From positions 496,001-560,000 of the forward strand of contig WFMF01000004.1 of assembly GCA_011033025.1 (NCBI GenBank): a stretch of DNA of 64,000 bases, read 5' to 3'. Shown here one piece after another: positions 12,401 to 23,440 of the stretch. The notes beneath the pieces are model-generated. The model had not been told where the DNA came from and made no database searches. It saw nothing but the letters and a program-made list of their open reading frames with translations. The translations under genes were made by a program, and so were the position numbers. Positions within the stretch are counted from its first letter, which is position 1; the number at the start of each line of letters is the position of its first letter. The DNA comes from Beroe forskalii. Its lineage: Eukaryota; Ctenophora; Nuda; Beroida; Beroidae.

Positions 12401-14902
12401 CAGTGTGCTGGCCACAGGTCCCGGGCTCATGTATGGAATCGTGGGGAAACTCTCCCTATTCGAGGTAAATTGATGTGTCTTGGAATCAACTTGATGCGTG
12501 ACTTCTTGTAAAATTTCTCTTGATTAACTATTTCAAACACTTTTTCCCCCATACCCCTCTTCCAAAATATCGTCTGTAAACTCCTCTTATAAACACCTCC
12601 TTCTATTCGAGGTTGACTGCAGGTCAGCCGGCAGCGGACCTCTCAATATCAACGTGGAGGACGACTCTCATAACCTCATCCCAGTCAAGGTAGGCTCTTT
12701 CTTACCAACCTCTAAGATCCTCCGTGAGAAATTTGTGTAGGAGGTAGTAGGTAGATGTGGTGGTTTACGATTTGTGTTTTTCCGTTGAATCCTCAGTTGA
12801 ATAGGAAATTCGTTATTTCAACGGTAAAACACAAATCGTAAACCACCACATTCACCAACTGCAGCTGTACACACAACTCTCACCCGCGCTCATTTCTCTT
12901 TCACTCCTAGTCAAAACATGCCAGCTAACACACTTCTCACATTTCCCATCACACAAACTGATCCTCACACGTGCTGCTATATTGCCAACAGAATTGATAA
13001 AGAGCGTTTTCATAACTCTCTTATCATGACCCTTATCCCAGTCAAGGTATCAGAAAAGCAGCCTAAGTGCTACGGCGTATCACCACATCTACCAACTATC
13101 TCCGAAACACATCACTCAACCACGCTCACTTCTCATACAATCCTAGTGTGTTATAGTCAAAACATGTCGACTAACAAACTTCTTACATTTCCCCTCATTC
13201 GCGCGTGCTGCCAACAGAATTAATTAAGTGCATTTTCATAACTCTCTTATCATAATTCTTATCCCAGTCAAGGTATCAGAAACTCAGCCTAACTGCTACG
13301 ACGTATCGTTCGTACCTTCAGAGCCTATTCCCCATCACGTAACGGTGAACTGGAACGAACACAACGTTAAAGGGAGCCCTTTCAAAGTGGAAGTGATGCC
13401 ACGGCCTGAAAACGACATCAACTTAGGTAAACTTACTATTCGATAAGAATGATTTAGGTTAATGTCATCTCTGATTCAGCTTTTACTTGCTATGTCATTA
13501 TTTATGTTCCAAACACTAACAGTTATTGTTGTGAGAATGAAATTAACTATCGACTTCCCAGAACTCGGTAAGATTTATGAAGTAAGTTGACAGCGAGTAT
13601 TGCTAAATGCTGGCCGAAATTTATGTCAATTTGTTGCAATTAGGATCTCATTGAAATTACTATTCGAGCTTGAGCTTATCCACAGGTTATTGTATTGCAT
13701 GAAAATTTAAATTCAATGTCTGTAATAAATGTAAGTTTAGTGCCTGTAGTAAATGATAACGAGGGCCGTTCTTGTTCATTTATGATGTTCTTAGTTGCCT
13801 GAAAGCTACGATAGAGGTACATATAAAAATCAGTGCAGCCAATCAGTAGTGATGTAGATGATATTAGTTTTTACCGATTTTTATCCGCTTTTAAAAGTCC
13901 AAATATTCAAATATTTATGTCCGTTGGTAAGCATGAAAAACGCTTTTATTGGACAATGGCAATCTAAGCTGAAACGTTAACCAATATTACCGTTACGAAA
14001 TACAATTTCATATAACGAATATATCGCAAATCAAGACTGTAACCTACGAGAAAACTCCTGTAACCTATGAGAAAACTCCTGTCTCCTCTCAGAAAACTCC
14101 CGTGTAACTCCTGTCTTCTTCCCCAGGCGGTGAAGGAAAGATCAGGGTGTATTACTCCACAACAACATCTTCTGAGAAGATCAGACACAGCTGTAGGTTC
14201 TTACAGACCCTGCTCGAGAGGAAGAAAGTGAGTGAAGCTTTTGCTACTTTAGGATTTTTGAATGACATATCTTGAAATGAATAAGAAGGGTATAGATTTT
14301 TAATTCCTGTTTAATTCCACAGATTTCAAGAAATTTTACTTAACATTTTAAACCTTATAAATCACATCATTGTTAACATTCTGCTTATATCGCAGGTTCA
14401 TCTCCGGGAGGACTTTGAGCCGTGGATCCCTATCGACATCGGAATGGACCGTGACGAGCGGAACAGGATATTTGAGAAGGCTGGAGTTCGGAAGACACCC
14501 ATGCTTTTCATTGATGATCAGTATGTGGGAGACTACGATGATGTGAGTTGAGGACATTTTAATTTCTTACTTTTTTATAATCAGGATTATGGGGTCGAAT
14601 TGTGTTGATATGATTAATGATTGTGTTATTCTTCGAGTGCTCTCTTGTCCTAATCATTGAAGAGCTTTTTGTCCTTTGTAGTTTTTCTCCTACCACCGGT
14701 CCATATTAAACTCACGCTGTTAGTGAATCCTCATTTACAAACCCATTCACCAAAGGTGACAGAATTAGACGAGATTGGTGAGCTGGACAGGCTGCTCAGT
14801 TACTGTGCTCTCAAATACCGGAATCTCAAGACGGTGGAGGAGGCGAGGAAAGCTGACGAGTTGTTCCGAATGCAGCAGGACGCCGCCCGAGCTGAGGATT
14901 AG
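6405..14902 (+). CDS. Large disordered protein with filamin repeat and C-terminal SH3BGR/glutaredoxin-like domain
   Basis: Seven exons: 6405-11673, 12343-12464, 12612-12689, 13273-13426, 14127-14227, 14396-14542, 14756-14902. All phases agree (about 2005 residues). Exon 1 encodes about 1,750 mostly disordered residues rich in Ser, Pro, Arg and Lys, with a hydrophobic/helical N-terminus, a (R)RSxSPxxDxx repeat block (about 9220-9740) and a later helical basic region I do not recognise. Exons 2-4 encode the end of one filamin (Ig-FLN) repeat (IPKSPFNINV) and one whole repeat (ATGPGL, VDCRSAGSG, YDVSFVPSEP, VKGSPFKVEV). Exons 5-7 encode a thioredoxin-fold domain like SH3BGR/glutaredoxin (KIRVYYSTTTSS to RKTPMLFIDDQYVGDYDD), without a CxxC active site, so a redox role is unlikely. 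Filamin repeats suggest a cytoskeletal scaffold (inference). Exon 1 needs two single-base corrections, at about 7572 (one T too many) and about 8152 (one C too few). Introns 2 and 3 repeat the preceding exon's end. Confidence 0.8.
12756..12850. repeat. Hairpin (foldback) repeat in intron 3
   Basis: Near-perfect inverted repeat with arms of about 33 bp and a loop of about 27 bp. The arms begin TGTGGTGGTTTACGATTTG and end with its complement. It is probably a very short foldback element or MITE lying just after the donor of intron 3. Confidence 0.8.
12880..13307. repeat. Tandem duplication of an intron/exon boundary (filamin intron 3 to exon 4)
   Basis: Two diverged copies (about 12880-13083 and 13116-13307). 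Each contains CAAAACATG, then a CATAACTCTCTTATCAT stretch, then ATCCCAGTCAAGGTATCAG and the first codons of the filamin exon (QPxCY). Only the second copy continues as an intact exon; the first is a decayed pseudo-exon. The last bases before the acceptor in both copies also match the 3' end of exon 3 (12678-12689). Confidence 0.8.
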
Positions 14903-15640
14903 ATTTTATCAACTCTTATTATAATAGGTCACAACTTCTAGATCACCACACCGTCTAGAACTTATTACACCTTCGAGATTTTACAACCTCTAAATCAACT
15001 AATATCTCATTTCGATTTATTAGTTCGTTGGATAGAGAGACCTTGGAATTTTAAGGCCAATTAACGAGATGTTACATGTTGACTTCATTATTTTACGGCC
15101 ACTGAGACATAATATATCAAATTTAAATATAATAATACGAATTTAAACGATTTATACATTACACACATAGTATTTAAAATGTAATAATTTTGTTTGTGCT
15201 GACAGCAACATTGAATGCCCAATGGTTTTATTACGGACCATACTTTCCTTGGGAAACCCGAGAGAGTTTTTAATGTGAGATGGACTTTTTGCTTTTTGAA
15301 CGGATTTTGAAATTGCATTTTAACGTGAAACATATAATTGTAAATAGTATAATAGATTTATTTTTATATTCTGTTTACAACATGAACAATTGAACGACAT
15401 TTCCTGAGTTATGATAGAATTTTCTGCTCTTATATTGTTGTTTTTATTCTAAGAACCCACAAAAGAGTCGCCGTACCGTAAAGAAACGTATGTACTGCAG
15501 GCCTGGCCTTAATTTATTATTTGGCTTGCTGATTGCCAGCTACTGCTTGATTTTATATCCAACGCGAAAACGAACTCTTACGCTTTGGTATATAAGATCA
15601 TGATATATTTTGCGCGGCTCCGGTTCACTTAACATGATCG
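14903..15640. other. No gene recognised (3' flank of filamin-domain gene)
   Basis: AT-rich sequence downstream of the TAG at 14900-14902. No convincing open frame. It probably contains the 3' UTR of the upstream gene. Confidence 0.5.
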
Positions 15641-15650
15641 TTCCTATTCC

Positions 15651-16192
15651 TAAGCCCGCATAGGTGTGCGTACGCGCGCGCCCGCTTCCCTGTGCTGGGG
15701 AAGCGCGCCGCGTAACGCAGACAGGGATATACGTGTTTAGCTTGCTAAACACGTATATCCCTGTTATCGGCGCGCTTCCCGATCCCGTAGGGAAGCGCCG
15801 CGCGCGTACACACACCTATGCGGGCTTAGAAAGTGTTTAGCAAACATGATCGATACGCGCACAGCGTTGAACTTTTCTTGCAACGCCCCTTGACTATCGA
15901 CAATAGTCCTCATGAGGATTTCAGAATCAAATTACAGGCTGCACTGACGCCAACTTTCTCTAACCAGAGCCCTCTTTTGCACGCGGCGCGCGCGCCGTCG
16001 TTTCACGCCTCCGGCGTTATATTAACACCAGGCTCTGTCTGACGTAGTTAACTAGTCAGACCCATTATTTAACGACGCGACTCTGTGGGTCGTGTCGCGC
16101 GTGATCTGAGTGGGGGTCAGGCATTGCTTTGCTAAACACGTATATCCCTGTGTGGCTCGCGCGGCGCGTACACACACCTATGCGGGCTTAGG
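15651..16192. repeat. GC-rich palindromic repeat with a partial third copy
   Basis: From 15651 to 15828 the sequence forms a long imperfect palindrome. Its outer arms are TAAGCCCGCATAGG and complement; its inner arms are ACAGGGATATACGTGTTTAG and complement, meeting at about 15742. The inner-arm unit plus the outer end recurs at about 16131-16191. The alternating GC content contrasts sharply with AT-rich flanks. The short sequence AACATGATCG occurs on both sides (about 15631 and 15843). This is consistent with a foldback element; open frames through it are not genes. Confidence 0.8.
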
Positions 16193-16199
16193 AAGGCAT

Positions 16200-17280
16200 T
16201 GCTAAGCTTAAGTAAAGATTCATATTCCCTTATTCGCGTTGCGCGGCGTGCAACCATGCAACATAAGTGTAAAGTTAACAGTTTTTGCAATTAAAAACTT
16301 CTTAAATGCCCAATTATTGTATTAGCATACCACTTCGATAATTGATAAAACATTAGGACACCGAGGAGACATATTTAATGGCTATAAAATTATTGTTTTA
16401 CATTTCTATTTGAATAAGTTAGGCAGATGTGAAAATTTCGAGATGTTTATCAGAGTATTTTTCAGAAAATGGCTACTTTTAATAAATTTTTAAAATGAAA
16501 TAAGGCTATTTAATGACTTTAAACTTTACAACATTATTTTATACAATCAAATTTGAGGCAACTCAATAACTTTTGTACTGATGCTGATTTGAAAGTACTT
16601 TGCATTAAAAAGTCAGTTTATTGTGGTTATTTGTGTTGTGGAACTTGGCAATTGCAGTGTTTAATTGCTGTAAAATATAAATTAATTGCTTGAATAAAAT
16701 TTATTGCTTCATTAGTGTTTTATTATTGTAAACGACTTTCCAAGGTCAGGCTGCATTTTAGAGATGTTCCCAGGGAGGGGTATTTTGCTGAAAACAGATG
16801 ACCACATTTTATGAAACTTTTAGTAGAGTAGAAGAAAAGTCTTGGAGAAAGATTTCTTGAATAGGGCTGTAGGTTTAATTCAAATATACTTTTAGTAGAT
16901 TTGACAAAAATTTTGCTAAAAACACAATTTTCCAGAATGTGGACTTATTTTCTGGAATACAGACTGTAATCAAGTTTGTTTGGTCATAATAATTAAGAAA
17001 TTGGGAATTGAAATGAGGACACCAAAGTTTTTAGATGAAACTTATTAATCAATTAGATGAAAATCTGGGTGTTTGGAAGGAGAGGGTGTTTGAGGTTGCT
17101 GCCAAGGGGGGAGGGGATTGGGGTCTAAAATGGCCAAATTTTTATGGACGCCCTTTATGGATGATGCCTTACAGACTATCAATCTTGATGTCCTCGCCAA
17201 AAATATTTTTACAGTAATGGGAACAGTTTTCACGCATTGTTTATTTAAATCAGGATTTGGCACATTTTTCTCATCTCTAT
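16200..17280. other. No gene recognised
   Basis: AT-rich intergenic sequence without recognisable domains or repeats. Confidence 0.5.
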
Positions 17281-17460
17281 GGTGGCCAAGAGTGGCCATC
17301 GAAAAATTTTCAGCAGAAAAAAAGACCTTCGAAAAAAATCATGTGAAAAAAAATCGCTCTTGGCCGAGAGTGGCCATCGAAAAATTTTCAGCAGAGAAAA
17401 AACTTCGAAAAAAAAATCATGTGAAAAAAATCGCTCTTGGCCGAGAGTGGCCATATTGAA
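17281..17460 (+). repeat. 79-bp tandem repeat array, copy A
   Basis: About 2.3 units of roughly 79 bp, each with GGCCNAGAGTGGCCATCGAA, a TTTTCAGCAGA block, TTCGAAAAAAA and ATCATGTGAAAAAAA. The same array recurs in inverted orientation at 24880-25268, together with its flank (GCAACATGCGTGTGCTCATG, then TGATTGATAAA). Confidence 0.9.
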
Positions 17461-17999
17461 AGCAACATGCGTGTGCTCATGTATGTGCGTGCGCGTGATT
17501 GATAAATGATATCACGCACAGCGACACAGTTCACCTGTATGTGTCCGCATCAAACCATTAATTTACCCACCGACTGACCCATCGATGGACCTATTGATAA
17601 TGCCATGTTGAAATTTAGATGCTCTCATCGTTGTCAGACGTTGTCTGACCCCCGCTCAAGAGATTTCCGAAAATCTTTATTTCACAGTATTTTCGATATC
17701 TGAAGATAGGTATCGACGTATTTTTCGACGCTGATTCCGAATCACCCCCATGACGTAGGGTATAAATGCAGCCCTGAGAAGTAATTGGCGAAAAACTGAT
17801 TTTTTTTTTCTGGTCACGTGACCAGTGCTCGGCTAAACGGATGAAAAAGCCTTATTTCTCAGTCGGGTTAGGGTAATGGCTTGTCTGACGTCGTCAGGCA
17901 ACGCCTGACAAGTAATGGCTAGGGCAGTGGTATGGTTTGGGAGGTCGGTTAGGGTCAGGGCCTGGATGTGAAATCAAGGATTGAGAGCCGTAACTGTAA

Positions 18000-19075
18000 G
18001 GGGGCTTCCATAAATTACGTTCGCCAATTATTAGGGGGGGGGAGGGGGGTTTGAGAATTTGTAACAAGTGCGAACATAGGGGGGAGGGTGGTTTTATGAA
18101 AATGTAACGTTACACATTCAACATGGAAAAATTAGAAATTTTCCCGGAAATTATTGTGTAATTCAAGCACCAATCGTCCAAAATAGCTAATGTTACTGAT
18201 TTTATTTGACATGTGGTGTCCCAAATCATATTTGGAGTTCACAACATGTCGTAAATTAGCTTAGTAGTGTGGTTATCAATTACATTTCCATCACGTTGGT
18301 TATAATAACTAGTCGGTTCCCGTCCTACGGACGGCAAATGATGGCAGCCGCATGAGCTAAGGGCCACATGTCCCTTTGACAGTGATTTGACCGTGCGAGT
18401 TTGAGGGGAAATTGAAACTTTAATTTCTGCGAAAAAAGCTTCCCACGCCCGCAACGGTAACCCAATATTGCCGACAATATTCTCAAAACCTTTACTCATC
18501 ATAAGCAACTCGATGGCGGAGGAATTTCGAAAAAATTCGAAACTTTAATTTTTGCGAAAAAAAGGGCGTGGCCTCCCACGCCCCTCAGGGTGACCCAATA
18601 ATTCGACAAAATTATCAAAATTTTTTTCATCATAAGCAACTCGATGGCGAAGGAATTTTGAAAAAAAATTCGAAAGTTTAATTTTGACGGAAAAAGGGCG
18701 TGGCCCTCACGCCTCGGGGCGACCTAATATTGTGGGAAAAATCCTCAAAATTTTTATTCATTATAAGCAACACAATGGCGAAGGAATTTTTTTAAATTGA
18801 AATTTTAATTTTTGCGAAAAAGGGCGTGGCCTCCCACGCCCCTCAGGGTGACGCAATATTGCGGACAAAATTCTCAAAATTTTTATTCATCATAAGGAAC
18901 TCGATGGCTAAGGAATTTTGAAAAAATTGAAACTTTAATTTTGACGAAAAAGGGCGTGGCCCCCCACTCCCTCAGGGTGACCGCAAAAAAATTCTTTATT
19001 TTTCTGATTTATTATAACTTTCTTACAACACGATTAAAAATAATTTCGATGCTTACTTGAAAATGAATCGCCACA

Positions 19076-19125
<50 letters not shown>

Positions 19126-19301
19126 TATTAATAAGACGCATTATATATAGTAAGATTTAATTTTTCAAAAGCGAACGTTACAAAAGAGGGGGGGAGGGGG
19201 TGGTTTTTGGAATTTGTAACAACTGCGAACATATTAGGGGGGGGGGGGGGGGGGGGTCTGAAAATCGGCGAAAAAAGCGAACGTAATTTATGGAAGGCCC
19301 C
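18000..19301. mobile_element. Non-autonomous TIR transposon with TAA target duplication
   Basis: The ends GGGGGCTTCCATAAATTACG (18000) and its near-complement (ending 19301) are inverted. TAA is directly repeated outside both ends (17997-17999 and 19302-19304). A 3-bp TWA duplication is typical of PIF/Harbinger elements, but no transposase is present, so the superfamily is inference. Long G-runs lie just inside both ends. A Helitron (18309-19155) has inserted into it. Confidence 0.75.
18309..19155 (-). mobile_element. Non-autonomous Helitron with internal minisatellite, copy 1
   Basis: On the minus strand it starts TCTTACTA after a flanking A and ends CTAG before a flanking T. The hairpin CCGTCCGTAGGACGG lies about 7 nt before CTAG. 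This is the standard Helitron layout: 5' TC, 3' hairpin, CTRR, insertion at A/T. The interior has about five ~145-bp repeats (each with GGGCGTGGCC and CATAAGCAACTCGATGGC) and an AT microsatellite at 19078-19121. No Rep/helicase is encoded. The 842-bp copy at 55094-55935 is in the opposite orientation in the window. Confidence 0.88.
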
Positions 19302-19670
19302 TAAAAGTATTGCCACGTGATTGTGCGCTGGCGAGCGATTTAGTAAGAGCCCTTTCAACTACAGACCAGGCCCTAGGGCACTAGTCCTGCATGACACTAT
19401 TCAAGTATGATCTGTATGTGTCCTAATGACGATTGTCGACCAGGGCCTGCCGACTGATCCATCTGCATTGATACACCTATTGATAATGACATCACTGATC
19501 GTTGACGTGTGCACTGTGCATGAATAGGGAAATAGGTGTCAATGATAACATCTAAATTTCAACATGGCATTGTCAATAGGTCTATCGATGGGTCAGTCGG
19601 TGGGTAAATCAATGCAGAGACATACAGGTGAACTGTGTCGCTGTGCGTGATATCATTTATCAATCATACT

Positions 19671-19941
19671 AGGTTCTGTGGGGGTGTACGGTAGAATACA
19701 TGCAGTGCACTCAGATACACACTATCGACAGATATACGCAGCCTTGAAAGTCGGAAAAGTAGACTACCCAAGGTTAGGTTGGCACGTTTACCCCTTTTAT
19801 GAGTGAGGATTTCCCGAGCATCGAACTGCCAATCTCTCGCCTGAGCGCTAGATCATGATGGCAGCCGATACCACTCAACCAAGTGGCAGTCCAATTCACC
19901 GAATTTACAAGGCTATATCTGTCACTGATAACTGGTATAGT
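19671..19941 (-). mobile_element. tRNA-derived SINE-like unit 1
   Basis: On the minus strand the unit has an RNA polymerase III A box TGGTTGAGTGG (complement at about 19875-19885) and a B box AGTTCGATGCT (complement at about 19818-19828), at tRNA-like spacing. It is one monomer of a tandem array of about 468 bp (271-bp SINE-like part plus about 197-bp spacer). Long minus-strand open frames through it are not genes. Confidence 0.7.
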
Positions 19942-20138
19942 ACACTGTATACACACATTATGTAACACATGTTATGTGTATCACGAATCCTCCATACTCC
20001 AAAGAGTGCTGCTGTGTAAGAATCATTAGATTAACTCAGAGGGGGATTAGAGCACCACGCATATTTCAGCAATTACAGGCAAGCTCACATCCAAACCCGA
20101 CGCGAACGTCGGGAGCAGCAGCGGAATATAGTATTCAT
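19942..20138. repeat. Spacer of the SINE-like tandem array, unit 1
   Basis: A spacer of about 197 bp starting ACACTGTATACACACATTATG and ending AATATAGTATTCAT. It recurs at 24248-24445 and, truncated, at 24717-24826. Confidence 0.8.
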
Positions 20139-20409
20139 AGGTTTTGTGGGGGTGTACGGTAGAATACATGCAGTGCACTCAGATACACACTATCGACAGA
20201 TATACGCAGCCTTGAAAGTCGGAAAAGTAGACTACCCAAGGTTAGGTTGGCACGTTTACCCCTTTTATGAGTGAGGATTTCCCGAGCATCGAACTGCCAA
20301 TCTCTTGCCTGAGCGCTAGATCATGATGGCAGCCGATACCACTCAACCAAGTGGCAGTCCAATTCACCGAATTTACAAGGCTATATCTGTCACTGATAAC
20401 TGGTATAGT
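20139..20409 (-). mobile_element. tRNA-derived SINE-like unit 2
   Basis: Nearly identical to unit 1, with the same A and B boxes. It ends at TATAGT (20404-20409), where a 3.8-kb TIR element has inserted. The array resumes after the element at 24248. Confidence 0.7.
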
Positions 20410-20630
20410 GGGGGGGGGGGTAAGGCAAACTTTGGCAAACTTTGGCAAATTAATCCCTAAATTTTTGAGTTTGCCAAAAAAAGTGTTTGCCAAAGTTTGC
20501 CATAGTTTGCCAAAGTTTGCCAAAAAAGCCTTAAAATATTGCAAAATTGAAATAAAATCACTCAGTTTGTTCCAAATTGTTCAGATGAGCTTGAATATAG
20601 TATATACAGATCTGGTTAACAGATAGGGAA

Positions 20631-21147
20631 AAATTGAGCAATCCGTCGAGGCCAGTATCGCGCCAGTATCACGCAAGTACCGCGCCAGTATCAGGCCAGT
20701 ATCACGCAAGTACCGCGCCAGTATCAGGCCAGTACCACGCCCAGTATCGCGCCAGTATCAGGCCTACCTCACGCCGTTATCACGCCAGTAGCACGCCAGT
20801 ATCGCGCCATTATCACGCCGTCGGCAGTATCGCGCCAGTCGGAACTAACTTTAAGCCAGGACGCCAGTAGCACGCCAGTATATGATCTGAAACTGGCTAT
20901 AAGTTAGTGTCCACTGGCGTGATACTGGCGTACTACTGGCGCGGTACTGGCGTGATACTGGCGCGATACTGGCGTGCTACTGGCGTGCTACTGGCGTGCT
21001 ACTGGCGCGCTACTGGCGTGCTACTGGCGCGATACTGGCGCGATAACGGCGTGAGGTAGGCCTGATACTGGCGCGATACTGGCGTGGTACTGGCCTGATA
21101 CTGGCGCAATACTGGCGTGATACTGGCCTCGACGGATCGCTCAATTT
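20631..21147. repeat. Large palindrome built of CCAGTATCRCG-type units
   Basis: The left arm (from AAATTGAGCAATCCGTCGAG) and right arm (to its complement at 21147) are inverted. Both are made of ~10-11-bp units, CGCCAGTATCA or its complement TGATACTGGCG. The centre is near 20885-20910. It could form a large cruciform or hairpin RNA. Confidence 0.88.
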
Positions 21148-21149
21148 AC

Positions 21150-23440
21150 CCAGATAGGCATCAAACCTGATAGGCATACTTAGGAGTGTGATAGGCTAAC
21201 TCTGGAGTAAGATAGGCTTTCTTAGAAGTATGTTAGGCCCACTTAGGAGTGTGGTAGGCTTACTCAGGAGTTTGATAGGGTAACTGAGGAGTGCGATAGG
21301 CTTACGTACTACTTAAAAGTGTGAAAGGCTCTCTTAGGAGTGTGATAGGCTTACATAGGTGTGTGATAGGCTTACTTAGGAGAGTGATAGGCTTACTTAC
21401 GAGTGTGATAGGCTTGAATTTGAATTTGAATATCATTTTACAGTACAATTACAATATACTTACTTAGAAGTAGGATAGGCTGACTCAGGGGTGTGATAGG
21501 CTTACTAATTACTATGGAGTGTGATTGGCTTACCCAGGAGTTTGATAGGCTTACTCAGGGGTGTGATAGGCTAAATAGCGAGTGCAATAAGCTTAATAAT
21601 GGGTATGATAGGCTTACTTAGGGGTGTGATAGGCTTATTCAGGAGTGTAATAGGCTTACTCCTAGGAGTGCGATAGGCTTACTTAGAGGTGTGATAGGCC
21701 AACCTAGGAGTGTGATAGTCTCACTTAGGAGTGTGATAGGCTTACTTAGGGGTGTGATAGGCTAACTTAGGAGTGTGATTGGCTCACTTAGGAGTGTGAT
21801 AGGCTCACTTAAGGGTGTGATAGGCTAACTAAGGCGTGTGATAAGTTTAATAGGTGGTGTGATAGGTTAACTCTGGAGTAAGATAGGCTTTCTTAGAAGT
21901 ATGGTAGGCCCACTAAGGAGTGTGGTAGGCTTACTCAGGAGTGTGATAGGCCCACTTAGGAGTGTGATAGGGTAACTGAGGAGTGTGATAGGCTTACTTT
22001 CTACTTAGAAGTGTGATAGGCTCACTTAGGAGTGTGATAGGCTTACTTATGCCATTAGGTGTGTGATAGGCTTACTTAGGAGAGTGATAGGCTTAATTAC
22101 GCGTGTGTCAGGCTTGAATTTGAATTTGAATATCATTTTACTGTACAATTACAATATACTTACTTAGGAGTAGGATAGGCTGACTTAAGAGTGTGATAGG
22201 CTTACTAGTTACTATGGAGTGTGATTGGCTTACTCAGGAGTGTGATAGGCTTACTTGGGGGTGTGGTAAGCTTACTCAGGAGTGTGATAGGCTTATTTAG
22301 GGGTGATAGCCTGATAGGCATACTTAGGAGTGTGATAGGCTAACTCTGGAGTAAGATAGGCTTTCTTAGAAGTATGGTAGGCCCACTAAGGAGTGTGGTA
22401 GGCTTACTCAGGAGTGTGATAGGCGTACTTAAGGGGTGTAAAAGGCTACTTCGGAGTGTGATAGGGTAACTGAGGAGTGTGATAGGCTTACTCACTACTT
22501 AGAAGTGTGATAGGCTCACTTAGGAGTGTGATAGGCTTACTTAGGTGTGTGATAGGCTTACTAAGGAGAGTGATAGGCTTACTTACGAGTGTGATAGGCT
22601 TGAATTTGAATTTGAATATCATTTTACAGTACAATTGCAATATACTTACTTAGAAGTAGTATAGGCTGACTCTGGAGTGTGATAGGCTTACTAGTTACTA
22701 TGGAGTATGATTGGCTTACTCAGGGGTGTGATAGGCTAAATAACAAGTGTAATAAGCTTAATAATGGGTATGATAGGCTTACTTAGGGGTGTCATAGGTC
22801 AACTAAGGAGTGTGATAGGCTCACTGAGGAGTGTGATGGGCTCACATACGAGTGCGATAGAATTACTCCGGGGTATGGATATGTTTACTTAGGAGAGTGA
22901 TAGGCTTATTCAGGAGTGTGATAGGCTTACTCAGGAGTGTGATAGTCTTACTTAGAGGTGTGATAGGCCAACTTAGGAGTGTGATGGTCTCACTTAGGAG
23001 TGTGATAGGCTTACTTAGGGGTGTGATAGGCTAACTTAGGAGTGTGATTGGCTCACTTAGGATGGTGAGAGGCTCACTCAGGAGAGTGATAGGCTTATCA
23101 GGAGTATGATATGCTATCTTAGGATTTCAATTAACTTGATAAGGGCTTTAGGGGTGTACTAGGCAGTAAACTTTCTTAGGAGTGCGATAGGGTAACAAAG
23201 GAGTGTGATAGGCTTACTTAGGAGTGTGAAAGGCTTACTTAGGAGTGTGATAGGTTCACTTAGGAGTGTGATAGGCTTACTTAGGGGTGTGATAGACTAA
23301 CTAAGGAGTAAGATAAGCTTAATTAGGGTGTGATAGGCTTACTTAGGAGTGTGATAGGCTTACGACCTTACGTAGGAGTATGATAGGCTCACTTCTAGGA
23401 GTGTGATAGGCTTACTTAGGAGTATGTTAGGCTTACTTAT
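21150..23440. repeat. Satellite array of ~21-bp units (TTAGGAGTGTGATAGGCTTAC)
   Basis: More than one hundred diverged units around the core AGGAGTGTGATAGGCTTAC, with GGGGTGTG and AGAGTGATAGG variants. Higher-order structure: a non-repeat insert beginning GAATTTGAATTTGAATATC recurs at 21416, 22116 and 22602 (spacings 700 and 486 bp). No coding capacity. Confidence 0.92.

Larger units (their letters stand above)
17497..19667. mobile_element. TIR element with ~130-bp terminal inverted repeats
   Basis: The left end (17497-17625, starting GATTGATAAATGATATCACG) is the reverse complement of the right end (about 19538-19667) over some 130 bp with few differences. There is no transposase frame inside, so it is non-autonomous. 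Most of its interior is a second TIR element (18000-19301), which itself contains a Helitron. The true outer ends are uncertain because the TGATTGATAAA terminus also recurs at 24828 next to the inverted 79-bp array. Confidence 0.75.
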
